From the NCBI GenBank assembly GCA_003342895.1, contig PTFA01000082.1, forward strand, positions 3,274,882-3,338,881: DNA of 64,000 nucleotides. The letters run 5' to 3'. This DNA is from Casuarius casuarius (lineage: Eukaryota; Chordata; Aves; Casuariiformes; Casuariidae). The notes under the pieces are model-generated. The model was not told the DNA's origin and made no database searches. It saw only the letters and a program-made list of their open reading frames with translations. Positions 24,421-36,700 of this stretch are shown piece by piece; position 1 is the first letter of the stretch; every line of letters begins with the position of its first letter. A program made the translations under genes and the position numbers.

Positions 24421-25559
24421 AGAATTCAGGTGGAAATACTCCTAGCAAATTTCTGTTCTGTCCCCAGGAGTGGTGCAGGAGCAATCAGCAGAAGTGAACT
24501 TCTAGAGGAATTCTGTTAGTGCCTCTTAGTGTTTGCCAGATTTCACAGATACCTGAGGAAGCATGAGTATTCTTGTATAAAGTCAATATAACGCAACATG
24601 CTGCAGAGCAACACTTGACTGTTTTGATCCTTGATATTAGGGATGAGGCATCTGCAGGCATCTTCAGTTTCCACAGCACTGCCAGGGAACCCAAGGGACC
24701 TTGTTCCATGGCAGGACTACTAGCCTGGTGTGATTACTACTCCCTCTATTTAAGGGGTAAGAATTAATGTGTTGTGATCATCTCAAGCATAAACTGGAAG
24801 CAGGTANGATTTTTAGAACTGTTAGATGAACCTGATTAAAAGGAAAGATGCTTCATTTGCAATCATACCTTTCTTAAATAAGGTGAATATACAAGAGAGA
24901 TGCACTGCTTTAATTTAACAATTTTTTTCTTGGTTGCTTAAACTTGTTTTGAGTTAATCTTGTAATCTTATATGGTAATTATGCAGGGTTTTTTTATGTT
25001 TTTAATGAAAAATTTGGGATGCTTGTATTATCCTTCCAAATCTGGGAAAATGACAGTTGTGCTTTCTCTGAGTCTGTGTTTCTCTTAATCAGAACAACAC
25101 TGCTAGCAGGTTAGTACTACAAATCTGAGGCTTTTCTGTACTCTAACAGCCAGTTCATTGCTAGAAGTTCTTAAACAGATTTGAAAATGTGCTCATTATT
25201 TCTACATGTAAAAACTTTCAGCAAACCTTATAGGGTACTTCAGTGCAAATTGATTCTTTAGCTTAAGTTCTACTCATTTTGCTACACAGATATAAATGCT
25301 TATCACCCCTAAAAATGTGTTAAACATGTTATGAAAGGAAAGTCCTTAATTCTATACAAATGGCTTAAACAGCAATGTGTCATAATTGCATGCAAGCTGC
25401 ATGTGGCCCAGGAATCTTTCTTCGTACTTCTGTATCTCCTGAATGAAAACATGGCTGTGTTTTATGACAGTATTTCACTGAGGCATATGATGGTTCCTTC
25501 TTTTATCTGTTGTCTTGTTGTCTGCTGTCAGTGGGACTTCAAATGTTCCAGGTTCCCCC

Positions 25560-25850
25560 ACTCACAAAAAAGAAAGAAACAAGAAAAAAGAGAACTTGGC
25601 TCCTGCTGCACAGCTCAGGAGCGCTGTGGGAACAAAGAGGCAGCACCGCTGGTGAGGGAGGATGGAAAGTCAGTGAGAACAGGCAAGAGAAGGGCAAGAA
25701 GGTGGGGGAAGGGGCCATGGAGTGGGGAGGGAATGAAAGCCCAAAGGAGAGGAGTTTGAGCAAATTGAGGAGCAGCCTGGTAGGAGAAACTTCTTTGTTT
25801 AGAAGAAAGAACAAAGGGGAAGGGGAGAAGATGGAAGAAGTATAGCTTTC
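25560..25850 (+). repeat. Purine-rich (AG) low-complexity stretch
   Basis: The plus strand is largely A and G for about 290 bases. This creates several overlapping long open frames on both strands (Lys/Glu/Arg/Gly-rich on plus, Phe/Pro/Ser-rich on minus). These have no splice or domain support and are best read as a result of composition. Confidence 0.6.
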
Positions 25851-28752
25851 AGGTTAGAACAAATTCAGTATTCATATCCACTCTTAGCCTGCACCCACAA
25901 AGGGACAACACAAACACAGAGAGGGAAATGTTTAGCATGTGCAAAGAAACATGTTTCTTTTGCTCTGGTGGTGTCAATTGATTTTTTTTTTTCTCCTTCT
26001 TATGACACTTAATTCACTTTNGATAAAAACAATTAGATATGAAAATGTAAAGCTCAAAAACTCATGTGGTAAGGTGACAAATATTGACTTCTATTGATGT
26101 TGTCAAGTTGATCTAAATGCATATATTTTTAGCAGCTCACAAGTATTGGTTTCCCTTTGATAGGGCTAACTGCTGCAAAGAAAACTAATTTGACCTACAG
26201 TAATTTGAGTTTCCCATAAATCTAAACCTTAAATTTGTGATGTTTCCTCCTCCAGTTTTCATGATATACTGGAGGTTTAGCAGGAAGAAGTTGGCTTTTA
26301 ATGTCAAAGGTTTTGTATCATTTGTGTTATGTAACTGCTTTGTTTTAGGTAAAAAAATCTTTGAAGAAACCATTTATTTGTGGAAAGCAGAAATGCCAAA
26401 TGTTCATGAGAAACTAATATATATGCAGTTTTCAAGAAGAGCATCTAAAATAGCAAAAATAGAGTAATACTTATCTATTCTGTGCTAACAGTTAACTAAT
26501 ATTAATTCTTTACTGTAGGGTTGAATGTTTTCCTCCTACCAATGTTACAACAGAGTAGTCAGCATTTCAATGTAATCTGCACTACAATGCCCTATGTTAA
26601 TGCAGAGAGATACTTCAAAAACCGAACAACATGTTAATGGTCCCTCTCATATAACTCTTGGGCCTAACAATTAGGTAGGCACTTTTATTAGCAGTTAAGT
26701 GCAGAAATATACCATTTAAAAATCCTACAACCTTTGTTCTGGATTTTAGGTGAATTGACTTAAACAAAATGTTTCTTTACTAATCCCTTTTGAAATCTTG
26801 CTTGTCTGTTGTAAATAGCATTTTTATTCTCTGGCTTGTCGTCTGAAGTATAAGGTAAAGAAAGAGAACACCTTGTTTTACTAAAACTGTTTGCTGCTTC
26901 TTTAAAATTTATTTTAAGATACAAATAATGGCTAATAAGCTTTCTTTGCTAGATTTTTTTTTCAATGCCTTTTGTGCTGTATCTGGAGCACCGAAAGTGG
27001 TAGTTAGAAATGAAGCTACTTACCTTGATATGAATGGGGTTAAACTCTGAATTGTTTCAGTAAAAAAGCTGGATTAAACACACCAATTTCTTGATCAACC
27101 CTGAAAAAACAGCTCAAAAGAGAGCACTGCCTATCAACTTCAGGAAGATTCTATGAACGTGAATTGTTTATCAGAATAACCATGCTCTTGCAAAGTGGAC
27201 TAACCAGTCCTATTTTTGTTGTTTTGTAAAGTGTCATCACTGGCTTCATCTTTCACATATTTACTATTTTTAGTTGCTGCCATCTTAAGATATGTTGGTT
27301 GTGTTCTGTACAAAATACACACAAACAGCAGCCATTTTTGTAAGTAAAGACANTTTTGTTTTCTAGATTCTTTTTTCTGCAATGGAGTTCACACTGCACT
27401 TACATATGCATCACTGGTCCTGCTAGTAGCCAGGGTGATAACAAGCCTTAAAACTAATCTCTTCTGTGTGGTTGTGATGTGGTAAATATGCTACAAAGGC
27501 TTACTCACTTAGTGGTGGCAACTCATCTATGGTCTTTTAATAGCTGCAGAAGCCCCTCTCCTCCTGCAGTTTGAATGGGGAGCGGTGGGATGGGGGGATG
27601 TGGCTGGCACTCTGACTTCATCCGCGTGTAAAGGGACAGAGTTAGCCACTTTGGCTGTAGGGACCTGCAAGGGCGGTTACGTACCTCACTAAACTTGCCT
27701 TGCAATTCTCAGCTGTGATGGGAAGACAGATTTTTCTGATGGTCCATTTCATGTTCTAAAGAGAAAAGGAACCAACTTCTATGTATATACAGCTTTGGAG
27801 AGGTTTATGTATATTAAACTTTTGGGGGTTACATATTTCCCTCTCTTTCGTAAATGACTATTAACTTTTTTTGGTTTTGTTGAAACTCCTAACTCTTAGT
27901 GACCTTATCTACATCTAGACAGCTGTTGTGATCTATCTGTGAGAGGTCTTTTTTTTTTCTCCTTCTCCATTGACCTTACTTGATTCTTTTAAGTATTCTT
28001 GTCTCTACCCTCTGCAGTCCTGTTCTCTCTTGTACTGTTGAGTGTCCTGTCTCTACCACATGAGTCTGTGATCTGTTTATTTCTCTGAACAGTTACTGAG
28101 TGTAAGACAGCCCACTCATATGAGAGGTACAGAGTCCTTCACTAAATTACACTGAGAACAGTCTTCTCCAAACCACCAAGAAAATGAGCAAACTTCTGAA
28201 TTCAAGTATGTTTAATATCCTGTTTCCTCACAGACTTCCTTTATTGTTTCACATTCAGTTTTATTATGCATACTGGTACATGGAAGACCTTACATTGGAA
28301 AACATTTGCCTCCAGGTCAGAGGAAGCACAAAAGTTTTAAAAATCTCCGATACCGTGATTTTCAGTACTTGTAAGTGCATTAGCTCAGACTGAGAAATTC
28401 TAATTTCATTATATCAGTATAATCTTCCAGTTACAGTAGTAACAATCATCCTGAAAAATTATGTTGCAAGTTTGCTACAGAAGAAGAAGATAACAAAAGT
28501 GCAGGGAATGACAAGTTTCAGAGAAAAAAAGCTCTATTTACCGCGTTTTGAAATGTTAATGTTAGTTTTACGTTCAAATAAGAGTCTGATCAGTAAATAG
28601 CAAAATTCTTTTCTTCGTGTAGGGCCAGGATGATCATTAATAATACGCTGACTTCCAAGTATTTATATACAGTCTGTAACTGATGCAACTTTTTGAGAAA
28701 TTAAAAAAAAAAAAAAGCAATTTCTACTGTGATCTTCTACATTTTAGTTGTT

Positions 28753-28824
28753 CTATTCCAGTTTAGGAATTTCTTCTTCTTTATCTGCATAATTAGTCCA
28801 GTAAGTAACGACTGATTTAGCTTC
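28753..28824 (-). CDS. Candidate last coding exon of unrecognised minus-strand gene
   Basis: Acceptor ttttaactttag is followed in phase 0 by EAKSVVTYWTNYADKEEEIP and a few more residues to a TAG at 28753-28755 (24 codons with stop). It joins in frame to the exon at 30227-30350, whose donor leaves phase 0. I see no canonical AATAAA within about 100 bases. No domain is recognised. Support is splice-site form and phase agreement only. Confidence 0.3.
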   Translation of the reverse strand, partial: EAKSVVTYWTNYADKEEEIPKLE

Positions 28825-30226
28825 CTAAAGTTAAAAAACAAACAGAAGTTCACAACTGTATTGAAGAATTCAGCCATGTACATTAATAAAATCAGTCCTG
28901 GACAAGATATTTATCTTCATTTTAGTTATAATAGCTTATTATAAAATAATTTAGTACTTTGCTACAAATAATATTAGAAATTAAAATCTGGGTCAACCTA
29001 CAACTTCTGATAAGGGTTTGATGGGATTTTTATTTGCTTATTTAAGTAAGTGGGAAAGTGTAATATTTGCAGAAGTAAATATTTTCACAGAACATGTTTA
29101 ATTTGACCTGGAAAAATCAAGACAAAAGATCCAGTTTTAAGTCAAATCTGAGTGCTAACATTTCAGCGGGTTGAACTGGTCTAAATATTGGGAGCCAAGT
29201 CCAACACCTACCCCGTTATGAGACACATCCCACCTCTGGATGGTGGCTTATTCCTACTGGTGCTGCCTTGGCTGGGCTGCACATCCTATATTAATGTGTG
29301 ATACTGGATGTGGCAGTCTGACACAGGTAATCTGAGCTTCTGATTTCATGCAAATTACAAGTCCCATGAGTCAGAAGGACAAACTAAGAACATAGGTTAA
29401 CAGTGAATTAACCCAGAACATTTTGTGTCATTCCAACAAACTGAATAACACATTTGAGCCAGAAACATCAGTGTTTTAGTTGCAGGGTTTGTTTGTTTAT
29501 TTAATCAAAAAGTGACTTTGCTATTGCCAGACTGAGTCAGAGTTCAAAATCTGTACATTCTCATTTTTCATCAGATCTAATTCTGATGCCCCAAATAATA
29601 CTATAGTATTGTCATGTCTTAAGGGGATTTTAACTCAAAAATAATTGAGATAAACCATTAAAATCCGTGTTAAAGAGGAAGACATCCTCTATCCTCTTGC
29701 TGCAGTGGTTGATACTGTTTTTTAGAGTAAAAGCTAGAGTCTGTGTCTTCATATCTACAGTCTTGCAGCACTATAGAAGTAAATTAGAGGAGCCCTCTTT
29801 TTAAGTACCATTTCCTCTATGATTAAAATTTTAGACAAGGCAAGCAGAAAATAGGTATTTAACTTTAAAGGAAGTGAGACATAACAGTTGTGAGAACTAA
29901 AGAAGTCATCGACCTCTCTAAGTATCCATGTACTTCTAAGGTTATTAAACTATTTTATAACTAGGTCCCTGAAAAATTATACTTTTAAAGTTCCTAATAT
30001 TGTCTTTTAGGGAGCTGGTACTAATCGTGATATGTGCGTGCCTCTACACAGAAAGTAGGGTTGGAGACTCTGTGTTGTCACTGTGTTGAGATTTGAGAGC
30101 AAAGTCAAACACAAATCTCTCTTCAGCAGTTCGGAAATTGGACGAAGCCCCCATTCTTGGTACCTGATGCCCCCAGGTTTTATGGAACTGAATATGAGGA
30201 CATAAAATAAATGAGGAGCAACATAC

Positions 30227-30350
30227 CAGCACCGGATGTTTCAGAGCCACATCTTCAAGGGTTAGAGGCACAGTGGTCATTTCATGTGGGGCTAGAGCAC
30301 CAACACTGGATTTCCGATCCCCTGGACTGCGAGATGCATCAAAAACTTCT
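30227..30350 (-). CDS. Candidate internal coding exon, unrecognised
   Basis: 124 bp open exon with acceptor aacattttcag and donor GTATGTT (GTATGT at 30221-30226). It encodes a completed Ile codon and then 41 residues starting EVFDASRSPGDRKSSVGALA and ending LTLEDVALKHPVL. It contains more CpG than the surrounding AT-rich DNA, as coding exons often do. Its phases agree with the exon at 31127-31305 upstream and the terminal exon at 28753-28824 downstream. I do not recognise the family. An apparent gene here is unexpected, since no protein-coding gene lies this close 5' of human TBXT to my knowledge. Confidence 0.33.
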
Positions 30351-31126
30351 CTGAAAATGTTTACTATAATTAATTCAATGGACCCAGTTTTCATGTCCAC
30401 AGCATAGTGCTATGTTTACAAAATAATTATATTAGATACCAATCTTCCATTATAATAAAATATTATACTTTTAATTTACTTAAAACATCTCTTCTTAGGC
30501 AGTATAATTTCACACCTTCTCCCCCACAACTGAAGATAAACTATTAGTAAAATGTTAACTTCAGAACAGCGAAACAAATTTATCTAAAAATGAGCTGTGA
30601 AAATTTTATCTGCATGTATTTCTGCATTCAAAGAAACTCAAAGTCAGTTTCTTTTAACAGTACCAAAGCTGGCACAAATGGCACACATCCCTGGAAGGTA
30701 AATATGTGCCTTGTTCTGTTTGAAGAAATCTGGCTTCAAAATAACAAACTTATGGACTTTTTAAAACATGCATCCTGGTTTGCACAGCAGGTTTTTCTTA
30801 ACTTCAGAAGCAAACACCAGGATGTGATGTTCTGAATATTCATTTTCAGTATATTTGAAAGCTCACACCTACTTGTATTTGAATGTGTGATTACTTTAAG
30901 AATTGCATTGTTCTTAATCACAGTTACAAAAGGAAAAAGGGGTTGGAGACCTTACTGTTATTATAAAACGGTTTCTGCTTTCAGTCTGCATGAGAGAATA
31001 CAGGCATTTCACTCACAGGAACTATTATTCCTGCAGAAAAAACCATTAGATAGGTCTTCCTTCAAGAATGGGGGTGGTCTAGGGAATATACTGATTCAAA
31101 TCATTATGTAGGGAAAATGTACTCAC

Positions 31127-31305
31127 ATTTCAGTGCCTCCATTATCTTCATTTCTCATTTCTTTGAAAACTTTGTGTGCTTTGGAGGATCTCTTGCAATG
31201 CCTTTCCTGCTGTTTCCTTCCTGCCAAGCTTGGAAATATGTTTTCCTCCATCTCTCTCTCAGTGGCACATGGTGATTTATGTTCACTTGGAAATAAATAA
31301 TTCAT
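31127..31305 (-). CDS. Candidate internal coding exon, unrecognised
   Basis: 179 bp open exon with donor GTGAGTA (31120-31126) and acceptor cctatcccaag. It encodes 59 residues from MNYLFPSEHKSPCATEREME through a basic segment (AGRKQQERHCKRSSKAHK) to EDNGGTE plus two bases, which combine with the next exon to give Ile. A stronger acceptor (attacttacag) 26 bases further upstream would extend the exon to 31331 but needs a different incoming phase. Low complexity is absent and the residue mix is plausible for a disordered, basic region. Confidence 0.3.
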
Positions 31306-31444
31306 CTTGGGATAGGAGAAACACAAAATCACTGTAAGTAATATAAAGCAACTCTGCACCTTTGCAGGAGAATACTGCAAACAACTAAAAAGCATCACAT
31401 ACGGTAAAAATAAACAATATATTCAGAACTGAATGCATCATTAC

Positions 31445-31505
31445 CTCAAGCTTTAGATAATATCTAGTAATTACTAGAACTATTGCCTGCCTTTGAGCCT
31501 GGATA
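31445..31505 (-). CDS. Candidate 61-bp exon with IQ-like residues
   Basis: Short open exon, acceptor caatgtaaaattag and donor GTAATG. One incoming base is followed by IQAQRQAIVLVITRYYLKLE, ending in phase 0, which matches the exon 140 bases downstream. The sequence has the look of an IQ-type helix, though the spacing of the Arg differs from the strict consensus. Its incoming phase agrees with the donor of the exon at 40424-40673. The splice signals are weaker than for the neighbouring candidates. Confidence 0.2.
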
Positions 31506-33684
31506 CTAATTTTACATTGAATTTTGAAATGCAGAAGAGCGTACATTTCTGGCAGTTACTATGGGGACATTCATGGCTAACTCAATTACAAGTTAACCAT
31601 CTAAGGTTCCTCATTAGTCAAGGAGGGTGAATAGGTGAAAAGATTCACCCTGCAGAGGAGCCTGCCTTGCATGCCTGCCTTTGGGCAGGATAAACCATCT
31701 GCTGACACTGCCTGTCTTTCCCCACTGACTGCAGAATGTTAGGTGTCTAACCTTAAAAATAGGTAAGATAACTGCTGCCAAAAATAACTGTTCTACATGG
31801 GTTTGCTTTGACAGAGTAATGCTCAGACTTAATACCTACACGCACTATCCCTTAAGTACAGAACATGGGGGAAAAAAAATCAGAGGAATCATTCAAGAGA
31901 CACCTGTGAAAGAACAGTGTTGAAAGGTTTTGCTTAAGAGCCATACTTCCCTGAATTTAGTAAGAATGTCCCAGAACCTGACAGATCCAATCACGGGTTA
32001 TGCTGGTTTTCCTATTTTTCAGTAAAATATTAAATAAAGGAGGAAAACATTTATTTACTGCTTATTTCTTTTTATTTTCTTTTATTGCTTGAAATAATGG
32101 CTCATATTTTGATTAAATATCTTTTATTCATATATAAAAAAAATCAAATGTTTATTTTGAATAAAATGGGTCTTTCACTCTCAAATTTTCCCTTCATCTT
32201 TTACAGTAAGTATCTAGCATTACCTTTTATATTATGTAATAACCATAGGGCTTTCTCTGGGTCTTACAACAGTTAACATTATTTTTGCTTTCAGTATAAA
32301 GTCATGAAATACTGGACTTTTAGATAAGCAGAACTTTTGTTCTGTAATAGCTACAAGAACATAACTGCAGTGTCATAAACAGGCTTTTTAAATTCTCATT
32401 TTAATGCTTTGTAACATACTATTCTGCAGATTATTTTGCTATTGCATTTTGCCAGAATTTGAAGGAATCTAGAGATGAGAAATATTTTATATACAATTTA
32501 TCTATTTTTCCAGTTCACTGATAAATTATCTATTGGCAAATAGTTTTATTTTTGTCCATCTCTAGATTTGCACAGACCACAGAAGATACAGATCACAAAG
32601 AAAGGACTTAAGTTGATCGTACATACATGGAAAATTTAAGTACAGTATGGTATGGTGAAACAGAAAAAGTTCTTAATAGTTTGAGAAGACTGCAGCTAGC
32701 AATTTCAGGAATTTCTGTTAAAACACATTTTCCTCTAGAATTTCCACTTCCTTATAAATAAAAGGTCTCACAGCATACGGGTTGTGTTCAGTTCTAATAA
32801 TTAAAATTTGTAGGTGAAAAATGAGATATGAAGATATTTTCACAAAAATTTTTATGAATCCATGACAATATATATTAACTGGGGTTCTTTTGTTAGGAAC
32901 CAAACCTCATTTTTAGTTAATTATCTTTCAAAGGCACACAGTACCCACAGCTCGTTTTTTGCTACCTAAGATCCTGATATCATTTGCTTGGAAGGTTTTT
33001 AAGTCAATAGTAGATATCAGTGGATATTAAAACCCATCTTTAAAGCCTGTAAGGTTTAGACAAATTAGATCTTTTTTTTCTGATTAATACCAAGAATACA
33101 ACATTTCTAACANGCATGGTGACAGAAATGTGAAATTTACATCCAACAACTATTTAAAATATATAACTTGATGTTTATGGTCAGGTTTTTTTCATTTAAT
33201 TTCTATCTACACAACGGAGACAGAGATGATGCCATTTAACAGTGGTATCACCAAGCCACCTGAATTGCCTGTAGTTACAATGTGGACAGGACATTATTCC
33301 ATTCTCTCTGCAAATACACATGTAACGGGGAGAGGTTGAAAATAGAAGATGTAAACTTCTGCCCATCCAGTGTTCTTGGCAGATTTACCACTGACTACCA
33401 GAAGTGGAATTTCACAAGGAACCTTTAAAATAAAGCTTTTGCTTAATTTTAGCTGTCATGAGAAAAGGAAGCTAAAAGTACTAGAGGGCATCCAGACTAC
33501 TGTCCTTGTCTGCCTACAAACTATTCACCATATTTCTGCTGTTTCAGTCCATCATACCAGTTATACCAAACTGCACAGTGGTTTGAAGGCAGAAGTTCTG
33601 CATGTAGACTTCCTGCCTACCACCTATCTGTCCGTCTGCTATGAGTTTTCACAGTTTTCATGGTGAAGCAATTTGTTTTAGTTT

Positions 33685-33708
33685 ACACACACACACACAC
33701 AGACACAC
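33685..33708 (+). repeat. CA dinucleotide repeat
   Basis: About twelve AC units with one G interruption. Simple repeat. Confidence 0.9.
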
Positions 33709-36700
33709 CCTTAGCAATACTCTAGTTAAGTGCTTTAGTCCTTACTTTGCCTTGTAGACTCTTCATTAAAAAGCAGAGGCATAGAAGAAAGCTGTAATCG
33801 TTTGATTACTCACCAGATCATGGACACTGCACCCATTTTCAACAGCTACAAACTGGTGGTTTTGCTCCAGCCGTCTGTTCCAGGTAACACCAAATAAAGA
33901 AACACATTTGGAGGAAAGCAGTAAAGTTCATCAGTCTCTGACTACATAGCAGATATTATCATGACTGCCAAATCATTGTCCCTTATGCCATATGGCATCC
34001 CTGGGACCTAACTGTGGAACTACCTTGAAAAGCTGCATACACTGCTTGTAGTGTTTCTTCCCTGGTGTTATAAATAGACTGCTGCTTTGCTAGAGGGCTG
34101 GGGGTCTTCCATGATGAAAAGAAATGCTACAAAAGAGCTAAAGTAAGGAAACAGGTTTTCCTGGGCTGGGAAGAGTAGAGGGATCAGGTGTAAATTTTAG
34201 ATAACTTAGCTTCCTACCTAAGACGGAGCCTCACTGTAACTTCATGCTTGAGGAAAACATTACCAAGTATGAAGGCCCACCAAAACAAGAAGCTTGCTCA
34301 TCATCTTACGGAGACAATCTTACTGTCAGGAAAACCATTTGTGTTCCTAAGTGTTTTTGAGAAGCTTGAGCAAGATGTTCACAGAGATCCATCAGCTTTG
34401 CTAAAATAAGAATTGAGGTTCCAAGAGGAGGGGACTGCTTTAATCAGAACAAATGCAGGTTGTCACTCCAGTCCTCCAGATTCTAGACTGGTATGTATTA
34501 CCTTTCTACTTTATTGCTTTAGTAGGTGCGAAAGTACTCTGAAAGAGGAATACAGTGATCTGAAATTCTGGTATCTTCTGTAAATGTAAATCTGATCCTC
34601 TGTCTCTAAGGCCTTTGAGTCCAACAGAAACTCATTCGTTCATGCAACACAAGCTTGAAACACAGCAAATTTATAACCTTGCTTTGCTAAAATTTGTTAT
34701 CATCTATGGGGAAATAAATCTGAAGTTTAATCAGCTTTTCATATACATACTTGTTAATCTTTTTTTTTTTCCTTCTGAGAATGTGGTTAACATGGGACCA
34801 ATACGATCATCTTATTTTTAATGATCAGAGGTTTGTGACATTTTTTGCTTCATCATTTATGTACTCATTGATTAACAAACAACTGTGTATAAAACCCAGC
34901 CATCATTTTTGCAAATGAGGAAGCCAAAATAAATGCCTGTAAAACAAATGTCAGTATAACAATGTCTTCTAAAATTCAGCAGAAATCTGTTAAACAATGG
35001 AACTATTTGTTATCTCAGATGAAACTCAAGAGACCTGAAAATGTCTTCAAATAAGTTAAAAAGAATATATGATGACAGTAACTGACCTCTTCGATGATGC
35101 CATATTAAGACAGGCAAGATGATACATATGATGCAAGTAAAAAAGATGCTTTTTATGTTGGAAACATTTCTTACTCCTTTTAGAAATTCTGTACTGTAGG
35201 TAAAAAAAATATTGCATCATTGTAACACAGTATATAAACTGTGAGCTTACTTAAAGGAATTTTCATATTTAGATCAATAGAAGAAAAACATTATCTTTAC
35301 AATCCTGTATAACCCTTGATATTTTAGGACCTGAATTAGAGTTATAGCAATATAAATCCAAAGTAAAAATACTGAGGTTAAATTACTCTGTTTTGTATCA
35401 TATCAGGATAGCTCCAGTAATGTTTAATGTTCTTTATAAAATATATTTTTATATTACATATATTAAAATATATGAAGTTTGGGATTTTATCTATTCAACC
35501 TCAGCTCTGTGTTTAGCTTCCCCTATTCTGCTGACTAGTCCAGTGAGCAAAGATGACTTGTAACTAACACTCTCTGCCTTTCATTTATTTCACTGTGTGA
35601 CTGTGTCACCCTTAAACACATAGCGTTCAGCTCATAATTTACAATGAATGGATACACTGTCTTTGTTAATGAGTTTGGGTAGCAATTTTTAATTGTAATA
35701 GTCTTTAATTTTTGTATGTGTATGCTTTGGCCAATTCACCTAACTCTTAATTTTGCCTTTCTATAGGATTTCAGTAGCTTTCTTGCCTCCTGAAGGAAGA
35801 ACTCCAGTCAAAATCAAGAAGGTATTTTATTTCTAATGAGAGTTATTTGAACTCTAGAAGTCTTGAGTGACTTGAGGACCAACTCAGGTTGGCCCTAAGG
35901 CCACAGGAATTAGGTTTCAGGAATCAATCTCTATGCAAGATCCATTGTTAATATATGGACTGATGTCAGTGACTCATCACACAGCATCTTCCACATTCTG
36001 CTGTTTACTAGAGTGAGCCTAATGCAAGTGGTGGGATTGTAGAAATAAAATATGAGCAGAGCCTAAACCAGACAATGGGCTTAGTGGGCTGCTCAGACCA
36101 CTAAACAACTGATTACAGCACTGTGTGGGCTGGCTTTTCTGTCCCGTATATAGCCCTAGGCGAGAAAGTTATACTGAACAGAAATCCTGAAGTAACAAAT
36201 GAAATTGGATGCAATAGTATAGCCTGATGTCATCTTTGGAAATAACTTCTGAAACCAAAGGCTAGTGTATCTGAAATAATGTTTAAGAAGAACAGACTTG
36301 ACATACTATGGCCCTGAACCTCCAATANGCTTTGAACAAGTAGAAGCCTGAATGTATGTGCAGTTTGGGTGACTTCAGTGAGTTGTTCATGCATAACTCC
36401 TTGCAGAGCCTGATAAAAATAAATCTCTGCTACGAAGAACATCAGAGTGGGAAAGTGCAGCTTAATTTTCACCTGGAACTTCTGTCCTCAGGACTTTTTA
36501 AAATTGTGTTCTGTAAGTAACATATCGTAACTCTTTGTAGCACCTACAGATTTAAATACATACAGCACTAGTTCTCTGAGTAATTGTACGGACTCTGATA
36601 GCGCTGCTCACGTACGCTGTGTCTTTGGAAGACTGGGATTGAAAGAGTAAATTCCCCATATCTGCCTACCAGTAAATCTGTCTCTTTACCTTTGAATCCA

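Larger units (their letters stand above)
22401..28752. other. Intergenic or intronic, no gene recognised
   Basis: AT-rich sequence with short unsupported ORFs. Contains a TA/TG microsatellite (23358-23392), a 13-base G run (24408-24420) and a purine-rich stretch (25560-25850). A weak minus-strand exon-like segment at 27685-27755 (acceptor cttttctctttag, donor GTACGT) is open in one frame, but its phase fits no neighbour I can name. Confidence 0.5.

Noticed and set aside
25331..25845. 142- and 111-codon plus-strand frames
   Set aside because: Overlapping frames created by a purine-rich low-complexity stretch.
32718..32903. Minus-strand frame after a weak acceptor (TEHNPYAVRPFIYKEVE...)
   Set aside because: Its incoming phase would fit the exon at 40424-40673, but it ends in TAA without a usable donor and the acceptor is weak. 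A terminal exon is possible but unsupported.
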